Of a stretch of DNA of 28,725 bases, positions 8,601 through 17,221 are shown in pieces. Within the stretch, counting starts at the first letter, position 1; each line of letters begins with the position of its first letter. This DNA is from an uncultured Ruminococcus sp. (GTDB taxonomy: Bacteria; Bacillota; Clostridia; Oscillospirales; Ruminococcaceae), in the NCBI GenBank assembly GCA_900551505.1, contig URWK01000003.1, positions 1 to 28,725 on the forward strand. Reading direction: 5' to 3'. The position numbers and the translations under genes are program-made. Below the pieces are notes generated by a model. The model was not told the origin of the DNA and searched no databases. It was given only the letters and a program-made list of their open reading frames with translations.

Positions 8601-9178
8601 TCATTCAGCCTTAAAAGGTTACTTTCTGCCTGTTCAAGCTTTTTTTCAGCCTCTGTTTTCTTATATCTGAATTTAGAAATGCCCGATGCTTCTTCAAAAA
8701 CCATTCTTCTTTCATTGCTTTTGGCACTTACTATTTCCGCAATTCTGCCTTGTCCGACAATTGAATAGCCGTCCCTGCCAAGACCTGTATCCATGAAAAG
8801 TTCATTTACATCTTTCAATCTTACACTTTTGCCGTTTATTCTGTATTCGCTGTCACCGTTTCGGTAAAGCTTTCTTGTAACGCAAACTTCATCGGCTTCT
8901 ATGGGAAAAATGCTGTTTGAATTGTCTATAGTAAGGGTGACGCTGGCGAAACCCGATTGTCTTCTCTCTGCCGTTCCCGAAAAGATAACATCTTCCATCT
9001 TTCCGCCTCTGAGAGTTTTTACAGACTGTTCGCCGAGTACCCAGCGAACCGCATCACTTATATTACTTTTTCCGCTTCCGTTAGGACCTACTACCGCCGT
9101 CATTCCGCTGTCGAATGTAAGTTTAGTTTTATCGGGGAATGATTTGAACCCCTGCATTTCCAATGATTTCAGATACAT
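5636..9178 (-). CDS. smc: Chromosome segregation SMC ATPase
   Basis: SMC, with ScpA and ScpB, loads near the origin and compacts and separates sister chromosomes. The 1180-residue length is typical. The head's Walker A is GPNGSGKSN (about 32-40), followed by a DAVRWVLGEQ segment. Two long heptad-rich coiled coils flank a hinge at about 510-680, with the Gly-rich GGSFTGGS late in it. The C-terminal head has the ABC signature LSGGEQ at about 1088 and Walker B ILDEIDAALDEVN. It starts at ATG 9178, 6 bp after the radical SAM gene, with only a weak AAAGGG upstream, suggesting coupled translation. It is followed by ftsY, the classic rnc-smc-ftsY arrangement. scpA and scpB are not in the window. Confidence 0.98.
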   Translation of the reverse strand: MYLKSLEMQGFKSFPDKTKLTFDSGMTAVVGPNGSGKSNISDAVRWVLGEQSVKTLRGGKMEDVIFSGTAERRQSGFASVTLTIDNSNSIFPIEADEVCVTRKLYRNGDSEYRINGKSVRLKDVNELFMDTGLGRDGYSIVGQGRIAEIVSAKSNERRMVFEEASGISKFRYKKTEAEKKLEQAESNLLRLNDIATELEQRIEPLQIQSEKAQKYIKLAGQKKTAELSIWLKRLEEITKSVSELSDKILLKTAEYEQAERAESEDEQKISDNYEKMREATTLEESFRTKTSQTEKILSECHSQIAVAQNETEHYKVLIEENEKRIADSENSKLLIAEQISEYSLKIGGFEKQAEALRAELAETEKQLEEHNLETEKVKSKSEAAEKMLHEKELKRAETFTQLENFRNNLADARKRIEDSETKLAQRQEKTEQLKAEISELLEQSETVKRKAVDNMIGYTQICNKKREFTELYEQAKKEVLHEEKELSDTKHRLKILGELEKTMEGFSTGVKAVLKYGKKHTEILGTVSQLITVKSEYATAVQTALGNAVQNIVVENENTAEEAIEYLKKKNAGRATFLPLTSVRGQNFDTSDIEAEKGYTGMADTLVQTDERYRVIISSVLGRIVVADNLRNATAIAQNHGYRFKIVTLDGQIINAGGSFTGGSLMKSGGILTRKSETEELLKVNEKLEKEYHRLIEKRKEIENQLLDYIEKEENVHKQQSDIEAEKIKIEAETNAKKKLLIQFSDEDKTFEAETKILLETAENLETKIEQAEKDSEQLATDISEIKDSMSGDAEIINSMAEKQKLLGNSVSDLKIRLVEVEKDIEATTKEKLSAETEQRNLVRLCNESITAIEILKKDTEKKKACIVELEKKCTELTKNIEKYKEKVLEYRKNHDNIETIITQIRAELKKVLNRKENISRELSRTEEKKTAVSKQSDEIILKMWEEYELTRSEAEKLAEPAGDTEKTQLQLDVLKKQIKELGDVNIGAIEEYKEVSERYNFMSAQLDDVRKSKAELEKLISELTGDMKKIFTESFTQINENFGRIFTDLFGGGKAQLKLTEPENPLETGIEIEVTPPGKVIKNLISLSGGEQAFVAIAIYFAILSVNPAPFCILDEIDAALDEVNVKRYAEYLRKFTQTTQFIAVTHRRGTMETADILYGVTMQDNGISKLMKLEQTPD

Positions 9179-9184
9179 AAATTA

Positions 9185-10186
9185 TTAACCCTTTAATCTG
9201 CAACTGTATTTTTCTATAGTTTTGTCCGGTTTTACTGTTATTTTAATTCCCTTTTCCGCAAAGTAACCTGCATTTGATTTTTTGTGACCGAGAGCCTTGC
9301 TTATACACGAAGGATTCACAAGAAAAGTGTATTCTTTTCTGCCGGAAGTTTCTTCAATCGCTTCTGTCATGAGATTTCTGTAAATCCTGCTTTCGCAAAG
9401 TTCCTTGAATGCAGGGTGATAAAATCCCGCAACGCTTTCGCCTGCCACCATATCCGATGCATGAAGCCCGCAACGAATTACATTTATTTTTTCTCTGTAT
9501 AGTCTTTTAAGCATTTCCGAGCATACTTCAACAGCCGTATCAAACTGGTATGGTCTGTATTCTCCGCTTTTCCAGAGTTCCGCAAGTTCCGTTCCCTCAA
9601 GTATTACAACGGGATATATCCTTACAGTATCGGGACGGATTGCTATTACCTTTTCAAGCGTCATATATTCTTTTTCAGGTGTACTTCCGTAAAGCCCCGT
9701 CATAATCTGCAATCCAAGCTCAAAGCCGTTCTTCTTTATCAGTTCCGAAGCTTTCTCCACATCTTCCGCAACATGACCACGCTTATTAAGTACAAGTACA
9801 TCGTTATCCATACTCTGAGCCCCTAACTCTATTGACTTGACACTATATTTTTTAAGTATCTCAAGAATTGTCGTGTCAATACAATCAGGGCGTGTTGAAA
9901 TCCTTATTCCGCTGAATTTTCCGTCACCTACAAATTCAGCTGCCGTTTCAAGCAGTGAAATCATATAATCCTGCGGTATTGCCGTAAAGCTTCCGCCGAA
10001 AAATGCTATTTCCGTATTATTGCGGTTTTCGGAACTGATTTCCGAAAAAGCCTGCTCACATATTTTCTTTACATCTGAAGGTGTTGGGGCGGTCTGTTGT
10101 CCGCTGATACTTCTTTGATTGCAGAAACTGCACATATTCGGACAACCTATGTGCGGAATAAAGACGGCAACATTATTATGTGTCAT
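9185..10186 (-). CDS. Elp3-like radical SAM protein without acetyltransferase domain
   Basis: A 333-residue radical SAM enzyme. The cluster motif near the N-terminus is Cys15-X3-Cys19-X2-Cys22 (GCPNMCSFC), followed by the SAM-binding FFGGSFTAIP (the GGxP-like strand) and ELGAQSMDNDVL. The stretch TVRIYPVVILEGTELAELWKSG closely resembles the Elp3/COG1243 radical SAM core. True Elp3 continues into a GNAT acetyltransferase domain and reaches over 500 residues, which is absent here. The gene overlaps the 3' end of rnc by 11 bp and precedes smc. I think similar genes occur at this site in other Clostridia. The substrate is unknown; RNA or protein modification would be a guess. Confidence 0.85.
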   Translation of the reverse strand: MTHNNVAVFIPHIGCPNMCSFCNQRSISGQQTAPTPSDVKKICEQAFSEISSENRNNTEIAFFGGSFTAIPQDYMISLLETAAEFVGDGKFSGIRISTRPDCIDTTILEILKKYSVKSIELGAQSMDNDVLVLNKRGHVAEDVEKASELIKKNGFELGLQIMTGLYGSTPEKEYMTLEKVIAIRPDTVRIYPVVILEGTELAELWKSGEYRPYQFDTAVEVCSEMLKRLYREKINVIRCGLHASDMVAGESVAGFYHPAFKELCESRIYRNLMTEAIEETSGRKEYTFLVNPSCISKALGHKKSNAGYFAEKGIKITVKPDKTIEKYSCRLKG

Positions 10187-10880
10187 AGCCCATCAGCTCC
10201 AATGCTTCCTTGGCTGCCAACTGTTCGGCTTCTTTCTTGTTTTCCGCACTTCCTCTGCCGATTACGTTTGAGTTAAGGCGTACTTCAACATTGAAAGCTT
10301 TGTGATGGTCAGGTCCTGACGCTTCCACAAGTTCATATGTTACTGTTTCTTCGTTTTTCTGTACGACTTCCTGCAAAATAGTCTTGTAATCGTGATTGAA
10401 ACCGGGGGTTTTTCTCTTAGTGTCAATATCTTTCGGCATAAATCTCATTATGTGTTTTCTTGCAGCCTCAAGTCCTCCGTCCATGTATATCGCCGCAATT
10501 ACCGCTTCAAAAGCATCTCCGAGTATTGAAGAACGGTCACGTCCGCCCGTAATTCTTTCCCCTCTGCCGAGCAAAATAAAATCACCGAGTTTAATTTCTT
10601 TCGCAAATTCATAAAGCGATTTTTCACAGACAAGCGTTGACCTTATTTTTGTCAGTTCACCCTCCGGCAAGTGCTTGAAATGTGTAAAGAGATATTCCGA
10701 AACAACTATTGACAATACACTGTCACCAAGAAATTCCAGTCTTTCATTGCATCTTTTTTTTCTTCTGCTTTCATTTACATACGATGAGTGTGAAAGAGCT
10801 TCAATCAAAAGTCCTTTATTATTGAATGTGTAACCGAGAATTTTTTCAAATTTCTGGATACGGCGTTTCATCATTCCCAT
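10176..10880 (-). CDS. rnc: Ribonuclease III
   Basis: RNase III cuts double-stranded RNA, processing rRNA precursors and some mRNAs. The 234-residue protein has the catalytic domain with signature NERLEFLGDS (45-54), the second metal-ligand pair in GDAFEAVIAAIYMDGG (Asp122 and Glu125), and a C-terminal double-stranded RNA-binding domain (about 163-233) ending in KKEAEQLAAKEALELMG. The start is ATG 10880 with GGGAGGA six bases upstream. It lies 19 bp after plsX and overlaps the radical SAM gene. No acpP lies between plsX and rnc. Confidence 0.98.
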   Translation of the reverse strand: MGMMKRRIQKFEKILGYTFNNKGLLIEALSHSSYVNESRRKKRCNERLEFLGDSVLSIVVSEYLFTHFKHLPEGELTKIRSTLVCEKSLYEFAKEIKLGDFILLGRGERITGGRDRSSILGDAFEAVIAAIYMDGGLEAARKHIMRFMPKDIDTKRKTPGFNHDYKTILQEVVQKNEETVTYELVEASGPDHHKAFNVEVRLNSNVIGRGSAENKKEAEQLAAKEALELMGYDT

Positions 10881-10899
10881 TTGTAATCCTCCCTGAATT

Positions 10900-11922
10900 T
10901 TATATCTTTTCTGTAGTCTTTGTTTTTGTTGCTTTCATAGTTTCAAGGTGCTTTGTAATTTCGCCTATGATATTACCGTCAACACAGCCTTTTGCCTGTC
11001 TGATTGCGTTATAGAATGCCTTTGCATCGGAACTTCCGTGAGCCTTGATAACTGGTTTTGAGATACCCATAAGTACCGCTCCGCCTTCTTCCGCATAGTC
11101 AAATTTCTTCTTGAATTCTTTAACCTTGTCGAGAATGAGAAGCCCTGCAAGTTTTGATTTAAACCCGTCTGTAAGCATATCTTTCATCTGGTGTGCAAAA
11201 AATGAACCCATGCCCTCATAAAGTTTAAGCACTACATTTCCGGTAAAACCGTCACTTACCACAACATCAAATTCGCCCTTAGGAATTTCCCTCGCTTCAA
11301 TGTTTCCACCGAAATTTACAGGCGAACTGCTGAGCAATTTATATGCTTCAATTTCCGTATCTCTGCCCTTGGTATCTTCCGCACCCACATTTACAAGTCC
11401 GACTTTAGGGGATTTTACTCCTTTAACCTGTTGCATATACGCAGAACCCATAATTGCAAACTGTACAAGCATTTCAGGACGGCAATCAACATTCGCTCCG
11501 CCGTCTATAAGCATAAGATGACCTTTGGCGGTCGGGAGAATAGGTGCTAATGCAGGTCTTTTAATGCCTTTTATTCTCTTTGCTATGAAAGTCGCACCGA
11601 CAACCAACGCCCCTGTACTTCCCGCACTTACGAAAGCATCGCCTTTGTCCTCTGAAAGGGCTTTTAATCCTACTGCCATTGAACAATCCGAACGCCCTTT
11701 TATTATTTCGGTAGGTTCTTCATGTATGTCAATCACGCTGTCGGCATGGAGAATTTCCATTCCGTTAAGGCTTACATTATTCTTTTCCGCCGACTGCTTT
11801 ATTTTCTGCTTATCGCCTGCAAGGATAATATTTACTCCCAGTTTCTCAACTGCCATTGCACAACCCTTTATTACTTCATCGGGCGAATTATCTCCTCCGA
11901 ATGCATCTACTATTATATTCAT
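10900..11922 (-). CDS. plsX: Phosphate acyltransferase PlsX
   Basis: PlsX converts acyl-ACP to acyl-phosphate, the donor used by PlsY to begin phospholipid synthesis in Gram-positive bacteria. The 340-residue sequence begins IIVDAFGGDNSP and contains the family segments GSTGALVVGA, LIDGGANVDCRP, GLVNVGAEDTKG and VSDGFTGNVVLK, with the C-terminal GGAVLMGISKPVIKAHGSSDA. The start is ATG 11922 with AGAAAGGT upstream. It is the first gene of the run down to rsfS. Its promoter is not visible and may lie in or near the G/C block at 11966-12027. Confidence 0.97.
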   Translation of the reverse strand: MNIIVDAFGGDNSPDEVIKGCAMAVEKLGVNIILAGDKQKIKQSAEKNNVSLNGMEILHADSVIDIHEEPTEIIKGRSDCSMAVGLKALSEDKGDAFVSAGSTGALVVGATFIAKRIKGIKRPALAPILPTAKGHLMLIDGGANVDCRPEMLVQFAIMGSAYMQQVKGVKSPKVGLVNVGAEDTKGRDTEIEAYKLLSSSPVNFGGNIEAREIPKGEFDVVVSDGFTGNVVLKLYEGMGSFFAHQMKDMLTDGFKSKLAGLLILDKVKEFKKKFDYAEEGGAVLMGISKPVIKAHGSSDAKAFYNAIRQAKGCVDGNIIGEITKHLETMKATKTKTTEKI

Positions 11923-11960
11923 TGAAATTTACCTTTCTTCTGTGTGTTTACCTTCCTCTG

Positions 11961-12032
<72 letters not shown>

Positions 12033-12040
12033 ATCTTCTC

Positions 12041-12589
12041 TTACCCGATAACTTTTATATATTTCACCGGTACTGTGTCCGTAAGCCATACTCCGTTGTC
12101 AGACAGGTAAAACCTGCAACCATCATTGAACATAGCTTCTGAATTCACTTCCAGAATTACGGGTTTGCCGTGTCTTCTGCCGACTTTAAGAGCCGTTTCG
12201 CAGTCAGTTGAAAGATGCACATACTGACGTGTCTGTCTTGTAATGCCTTCTTTCATTATGCTTTCAATGCTCTTTGTAGCCGTTCCGTGATAAAGTATCT
12301 CAGGCGGTTTCCTTTCTTCAAGTCCAAGGTCTACATTTATAGAATGTCCTTGATTAGCCTTTATTCTTGTGTGTTCTTCATTAAATGAATATCTCTGTTT
12401 TTCGTCTTGTCTGACTATGGTTTCAAGAATATCCTTGTCTATATAATACCCCGATTTTTTAATTCCGTCAATAAGTTTCTCAACATCTGCCCAACCGTTT
12501 CTGTCAAGTGTAATTCCTATGGTTTCAGGCTTATGGCGAAGAATCAGGCTTATATATCTGCTAAGCTTCTGTTCATTTGCGTTATTCAT
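12041..12589 (-). CDS. kptA: RNA 2'-phosphotransferase (Tpt1/KptA family)
   Basis: Tpt1/KptA moves a 2'-phosphate from RNA to NAD+, giving ADP-ribose 1'',2''-cyclic phosphate and nicotinamide. In eukaryotes this finishes tRNA splicing; in bacteria the natural substrate is unclear. The 182-residue product has the full set of motifs: LILRHKP with Arg18-His19, IKANQGHS (76-83), the ADP-ribosyltransferase-like YHGT (100-103), YVHLS (123-127) and GRRHG (137-141) carrying the last active-site Arg. The length is standard. It starts at ATG 12589, overlapping the end of trmFO by 8 bp, so it is translated as the last gene of that operon. Nothing suggests decay. Confidence 0.93.
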   Translation of the reverse strand: MNNANEQKLSRYISLILRHKPETIGITLDRNGWADVEKLIDGIKKSGYYIDKDILETIVRQDEKQRYSFNEEHTRIKANQGHSINVDLGLEERKPPEILYHGTATKSIESIMKEGITRQTRQYVHLSTDCETALKVGRRHGKPVILEVNSEAMFNDGCRFYLSDNGVWLTDTVPVKYIKVIG

Positions 12590-13883
12590 CTGAAATCACT
12601 TCTTTCATAGCCTTCAAGGCTCTTTCTGCATATGCGTTATACTTTTCTTTCTTATCCTTAATTCTCTCCGGAAGTTCGGGAAGTATTCCCATATTGCAGC
12701 CCATAGGCTGAAAATTCGTATTATACTTGTCACTTATGTATGCCGTCAAAGCACCTGTCATTGTTTCCCTCGGATAAATCAAAGGCTCTTTTCCGTTCAG
12801 TCTTGCAACCATGCTTTTTCCTGCAACTATTCCGCTCATTGCCGACTCAATATATCCCTCAACGCCTGTAATCTGACCCGCAAAGTAAAGATTTTCCGAA
12901 CCTCTCACGCTGAAATCGGGATTAAGTATTTCGGGGCTGTTTATAAATGAATTTCTGTGCATCACTCCGTAACGCATAAATTCCGCATTCTGCAATCCCG
13001 TAATCATTGAAAAAACTCTTTTCTGTTCTCCCCACTTCAAATTGGTCTGAAATCCCACAAGGTTATACATTGTTCCCTCTCTGTTTTCTTTCCTGAGCTG
13101 GACAACCGCATAAGGTCTTTTCCCTGTTCGTGGGTCTGTAAGCCCTACAGGTTTAAGAGGTCCGAAACGCATTGTATCTTCTCCACGCTTTGCGAGGACT
13201 TCAATAGGCATACAACCTTCATAAACCTTGAAAATCTTCTTTTCAAACTCTTTGAGTTCGGCACTTTCGGCATTTATAAGTTCCCTGTAAAATGCAAGGT
13301 ATTCTTCCTTGTTCATCGGACAATTTATATAATCATCATCTCCACGGCCGTATCTTGACGCAAAAAATACTAAATTCTTATCAAGGCTGTCAAATGTAAC
13401 TATCGGGGCTGCCGCATCAAAGAAACTCAATGTATTGCCGAACTTCTCAACTATAGCTTCCGCAAGACTGTCGGAAGTTAATGGACCTGTTGCGATAATA
13501 GTGTTCTTTTCCGGTATCCCGGTAACTTCTTCTTCAATTACTTCAATTAACGGATGATTTTTAATTTTCTCGGTAACAAGGTCTGAAAATTTCTCCCTGT
13601 CAACCGCCAATGCTCCGCCTGCTTCAACTGCTGTTTCCTTTGCACAAGGCACTATCAGAGAACCCAGCATTTCCATTTCCGCCTTGAGCAGTCCTGCCGC
13701 TGAACCAAGTCTTGACGCTTTTAGAGAATTTGAACAAACCAGTTCCGCAAGTCCTTTATACTTGTGAGCAGGGGTAAATTTCTTAGGTTTCATCTCATAT
13801 ATACAAGTCTTTATTCCTGCGTTGGCTGTCTGCCATGCCGATTCACACCCCGCAAGTCCTCCGCCTATAATATTTACTGTCAT
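12582..13883 (-). CDS. trmFO: Folate/FAD-dependent tRNA (uracil-54-C5)-methyltransferase
   Basis: TrmFO makes ribothymidine at position 54 of the tRNA T-loop, using methylenetetrahydrofolate and reduced FAD. The 433-residue protein starts with the FAD-binding fold NIIGGGLAGCESAW (Gly7-Gly12), has LVCSNSLK with Cys50 and YEGCMPIEVLAKRG with Cys224, probably the two cysteines used in catalysis, and the C-terminal FAD segment GQITGVEGYIESAMSG. The start is ATG 13883, 3 bp after the topA stop, with AAAGGA inside the topA end. topA-trmFO is a conserved Firmicute neighbourhood. Confidence 0.97.
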   Translation of the reverse strand: MTVNIIGGGLAGCESAWQTANAGIKTCIYEMKPKKFTPAHKYKGLAELVCSNSLKASRLGSAAGLLKAEMEMLGSLIVPCAKETAVEAGGALAVDREKFSDLVTEKIKNHPLIEVIEEEVTGIPEKNTIIATGPLTSDSLAEAIVEKFGNTLSFFDAAAPIVTFDSLDKNLVFFASRYGRGDDDYINCPMNKEEYLAFYRELINAESAELKEFEKKIFKVYEGCMPIEVLAKRGEDTMRFGPLKPVGLTDPRTGKRPYAVVQLRKENREGTMYNLVGFQTNLKWGEQKRVFSMITGLQNAEFMRYGVMHRNSFINSPEILNPDFSVRGSENLYFAGQITGVEGYIESAMSGIVAGKSMVARLNGKEPLIYPRETMTGALTAYISDKYNTNFQPMGCNMGILPELPERIKDKKEKYNAYAERALKAMKEVISDE

Positions 13884-13886
13884 ATC

Positions 13887-15965
13887 TCAGTCCAGTCCTT
13901 TCTCATATCCGCAATCCGGTTTCAGACACATAAGTTTCGCCGACTTTCCGCCTTTTTTGAAAAGTGTCGAATTACACTTAGGGCATTTTTCTTCTGTAGG
14001 CGGGTACCATGTCATGAAGTTACATTCCGGATAATTGTCGCAACCGTAAAAGCTACGTCCCTTTTTGGACTTCTTCAGAACAATTTTCTGTCCGCAGATT
14101 GGGCAAATACCTTTTGTTTCCTGCACAATTTTCTTTGTGTTCTTGCAGTCAGGAAATCCCGAACAAGCAATAAATCTTCCGAAACGTCCGATTTTTATGA
14201 CCATAGGTTTTCCGCACTTTTCGCAAATCAAATCAGTTGTTTCGTCAGGGACTTTAACCCTCTTGCCCTCCATGTCTGTTTCTGCTTTCTTCAATGTCTT
14301 TTCAAAATCCTTATAGAACTTGTCAAGCGTTTCAACCCAGTTTGTCTTGCCTTTTTCGACTTCATCAAGAGTTGTTTCCATGTTTGCTGTAAATTTTGCA
14401 TCAACTATCTTCTTGAAGTGTTCTTTCATAAGGTCTGTTACAACTTCCCCAAGCTGTGTAGGTTTAAGCTGTTTTCCGTCACGTTCTACATAATACCTTG
14501 AAATAATGGTTGTAATTATCGGTGCATATGTGCTTGGTCTGCCTATTCCGTTTTCTTCAAGCGTCTTTATAAGGCTTGCTTCCGTGTAACGTGCAGGAGG
14601 CTGTGTGAAATGCTGATTTCCTTTAAGCTCCTTTACATTGACAATATCGCCGCTATTGATTTCAGGCAGGATTTTATTGTCTTCTTCCTCATCGTCCTTT
14701 GTTTCCTCGTAAAGTACCGTAAATCCGTCAAACTTAACCGAATAGCCTGATGAACGGAAAACGCAATTGTCTGCCGTTATATCTATTGAAACGGTATCAA
14801 GCAGGGCATTTGCCATCTGACTTGCGATAAACCTCGACCAGATAAGCTTATAGAGTTTATACTGGTCAGCAGTCAGGTTGTCTTTTATGCTGTCCGGTTC
14901 AAGTTCCGGCATTGATGGTCTGATTGCTTCATGTGCATCCTGTGCATTTGACTTTGATTTAAAAACTCTCGGCTTATCTGGAATATACTTTTCGCCGAAT
15001 TTCGCTTCAATGTAAGTCTTGGCGGAATTTCTCGCTTCGTCTGATATACGGAGGCTGTCTGTTCTCATGTAAGTTATAAGACCTACCGCACCCATGCCTT
15101 TAATTTCGATACCTTCATAAAGTTCCTGAGCGGTTTTCATGGTACGCTTTGACTGGAAACTGAGCCTTTTTGAAGCTTCCTGCTGTAACGTTGAAGTAAT
15201 AAACGGTGGTGCAGGAGCTTTCTTGGTTACTTTCTTTTTAACATTGGTTACTTCAAAATTCTTGCCTTCAAGCCTTGCAAGAATTTTATTGGTTTCTTCC
15301 TCTGTGTGAAGTTCAACTTTTTCTCCGTCAATTGTAACGAGCTTTGACGGGAATGTTTTTCTTGCTTTGCCTTTTGTCGTAAATTTCGCATCTACAGACC
15401 AGTATTCCACCGGCACAAAGCTTCTGATTTCTCTTTCTCTGTCCACAATAAGCCTTACAGTTACCGACTGAACACGGCCTGCGGAAAGCCCTCTTTTAAC
15501 CTTTTTCCAAAGGAAAGGGCTTAACTGATAACCCACTATTCTGTCAAGTATTCTTCTTGTCTGCTGGGCATTCACAAGGTCTATATCTATCTGACGTGGG
15601 TTATTCATACCATTCTGAACTCCTGTTTTTGTAATCTCATTGAATGTCACACGGTTATTGTCATTCATGTTAAGATTAAGCAGTTGTGCAAGATGCCATG
15701 AAATAGCTTCGCCCTCTCTGTCGGGGTCAGTGGCAAGGTATATCGTATCACTTTTCTTTGCCTGCTTTTTCAATTCCTTTATTACATCAGATTTATCTCT
15801 CATATTGATATAATGCGGTTCAAAATTATTCTCAACATCAACTCCGAATTTCGATTTCGGGAGGTCTCTTATATGACCCATTGAAGCCACTACTTCAAAG
15901 TCCTTCCCAAGATATTTTTTTATTGTCTTTGCCTTTGCAGGCGATTCAACTATTACCAGATTCAT
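13887..15965 (-). CDS. topA: DNA topoisomerase I (type IA)
   Basis: TopA relaxes negative supercoils by cutting one strand. The 692-residue protein has an N-terminal TOPRIM domain (Glu7 in VIVESPAKAKTI; DPDREGE at 80-86), and the catalytic Tyr299 in GLITYMRTDS. The C-terminal half of the core includes GIGRPSTYAPII. The end carries three Cys4 zinc ribbons: Cys581/584/601/607, Cys621/624/642/648 and Cys661/664/680/685. The start is ATG 15965 with GAGGGGA upstream. It follows dprA by 32 bp, the common dprA-topA order. Confidence 0.98.
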   Translation of the reverse strand: MNLVIVESPAKAKTIKKYLGKDFEVVASMGHIRDLPKSKFGVDVENNFEPHYINMRDKSDVIKELKKQAKKSDTIYLATDPDREGEAISWHLAQLLNLNMNDNNRVTFNEITKTGVQNGMNNPRQIDIDLVNAQQTRRILDRIVGYQLSPFLWKKVKRGLSAGRVQSVTVRLIVDREREIRSFVPVEYWSVDAKFTTKGKARKTFPSKLVTIDGEKVELHTEEETNKILARLEGKNFEVTNVKKKVTKKAPAPPFITSTLQQEASKRLSFQSKRTMKTAQELYEGIEIKGMGAVGLITYMRTDSLRISDEARNSAKTYIEAKFGEKYIPDKPRVFKSKSNAQDAHEAIRPSMPELEPDSIKDNLTADQYKLYKLIWSRFIASQMANALLDTVSIDITADNCVFRSSGYSVKFDGFTVLYEETKDDEEEDNKILPEINSGDIVNVKELKGNQHFTQPPARYTEASLIKTLEENGIGRPSTYAPIITTIISRYYVERDGKQLKPTQLGEVVTDLMKEHFKKIVDAKFTANMETTLDEVEKGKTNWVETLDKFYKDFEKTLKKAETDMEGKRVKVPDETTDLICEKCGKPMVIKIGRFGRFIACSGFPDCKNTKKIVQETKGICPICGQKIVLKKSKKGRSFYGCDNYPECNFMTWYPPTEEKCPKCNSTLFKKGGKSAKLMCLKPDCGYEKGLD

Positions 15966-15997
15966 TTGTAAATCCCCTCGCTATTTGTTTTTTGTTT

Positions 15998-17221
15998 TTA
16001 AGAAAGTCTGTACTGTTTACCGGCAAGTGCTGTAACTACTCCGTCTATTTCAAGTTCCGTAAGTTCTGTCAGTATTTCTGAAATGCTCAGACCTGACCTG
16101 TCAGAAATTTCATCAACATTTATTTCTTCGTCTTTCCCGAATACCGCCACAATTTTTCTCTGACTGTCTGTAAGGTTTTCATAAGAATTTTGTGAAGTGT
16201 TTTCAATAACCTGTTCTGTATTTTCCGCCTTGCTGTCAATCGCTAAATTCTGTTTCTTTGGTTTTCTTTCAGACTTTACAGTGTCAAATATATTCCGTGG
16301 AGTATCGGCGTATGATTCATAAGGATTTTTCAGCATTGAAATCTTGTGAGTAAATACCGTATAGTATTCATACACTATATCAAGATAACTGTACACGGAA
16401 ACAGCACCATCTCTTAATAATCTTACCGCACCTGAATACCTTTTGTCAAATATATTTGCAGGAGGAATACAAAAAACTTCTCTGCCCTGCTCAATTGCAC
16501 ATTCTGCGGTTATCAGACAACCGCTTCCCTCGCCTGCCTCGATTACAAGCGTACCTTTTCCAAGCCCTGATAAAATTCTGTTGCGTTGAGGGAAATTATA
16601 AGGTGCGGGCTTCGTCCCCGGAAGGTATTCCGTTACAACCGCTCCCGTTGAAGCAATCGCATACTTAAAGCCTGTCCGCCCTCTCGGATAGTCAACGTCA
16701 AGTCCGCACCCGAGAACTGCCACTGTATGCCCCTTATTGTCAAGTGTCGTATCATGTGCAACCGTATCAAGCCCTACTGCAAAACCGCTTATTATCGTTA
16801 CATCTATCTTCGCAAGGTCTGCACAAATTCTTTTAGCTACTTCAATGCTGTATTGCGATGGATTTCTTGTGCCGACAACGGTTATGGAAACAGTTTCTTC
16901 GGCTATCGCTATATTCCCAAGATAAAAAAGCACACAAGGCGGATTGAAAATTGTTTTTAGGCTGTTCGGATAATCATTGTCCGAAAAACAAGTTATATTT
17001 ATTTTATGTTGTTCGCAGTATTCTATAAGTGACTCGGCTTGCTTTAAATGTGTAGTTTTAATTGCATTGACTTCTTTCTCTAAAAGTCTGCTGTCAAGGC
17101 TTCCGCTTTTCAGAATATTATAAGCTTCTTCAGGCGTATCAATTTCTTCCATCAACGTCCATATTCTTCTGTTACCCGCTCCGAACGCCATTACGAGCCA
17201 CAGCCAATATTTTTTATCCAT
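15998..17221 (-). CDS. dprA: DNA processing protein DprA
   Basis: DprA loads RecA onto single-stranded DNA taken up during natural transformation. It is also present in many bacteria not known to be competent. The 407-residue protein has an N-terminal helical region, DYPNSLKTIFNPPCVLFYLG (83-102), and the Rossmann-like core with VVGTRNPS, SGFAVGLD (145-152), VAVLGCGLDVDYP, FPQRNRILSGL and GSGCLITAECA. A linker at about 295-345 leads to a winged-helix domain (about 345-407) ending GVVTALAGKQYRLS. The start ATG overlaps the upstream methyltransferase by 8 bp, so translation is probably coupled. Confidence 0.96.
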   Translation of the reverse strand: MDKKYWLWLVMAFGAGNRRIWTLMEEIDTPEEAYNILKSGSLDSRLLEKEVNAIKTTHLKQAESLIEYCEQHKINITCFSDNDYPNSLKTIFNPPCVLFYLGNIAIAEETVSITVVGTRNPSQYSIEVAKRICADLAKIDVTIISGFAVGLDTVAHDTTLDNKGHTVAVLGCGLDVDYPRGRTGFKYAIASTGAVVTEYLPGTKPAPYNFPQRNRILSGLGKGTLVIEAGEGSGCLITAECAIEQGREVFCIPPANIFDKRYSGAVRLLRDGAVSVYSYLDIVYEYYTVFTHKISMLKNPYESYADTPRNIFDTVKSERKPKKQNLAIDSKAENTEQVIENTSQNSYENLTDSQRKIVAVFGKDEEINVDEISDRSGLSISEILTELTELEIDGVVTALAGKQYRLS

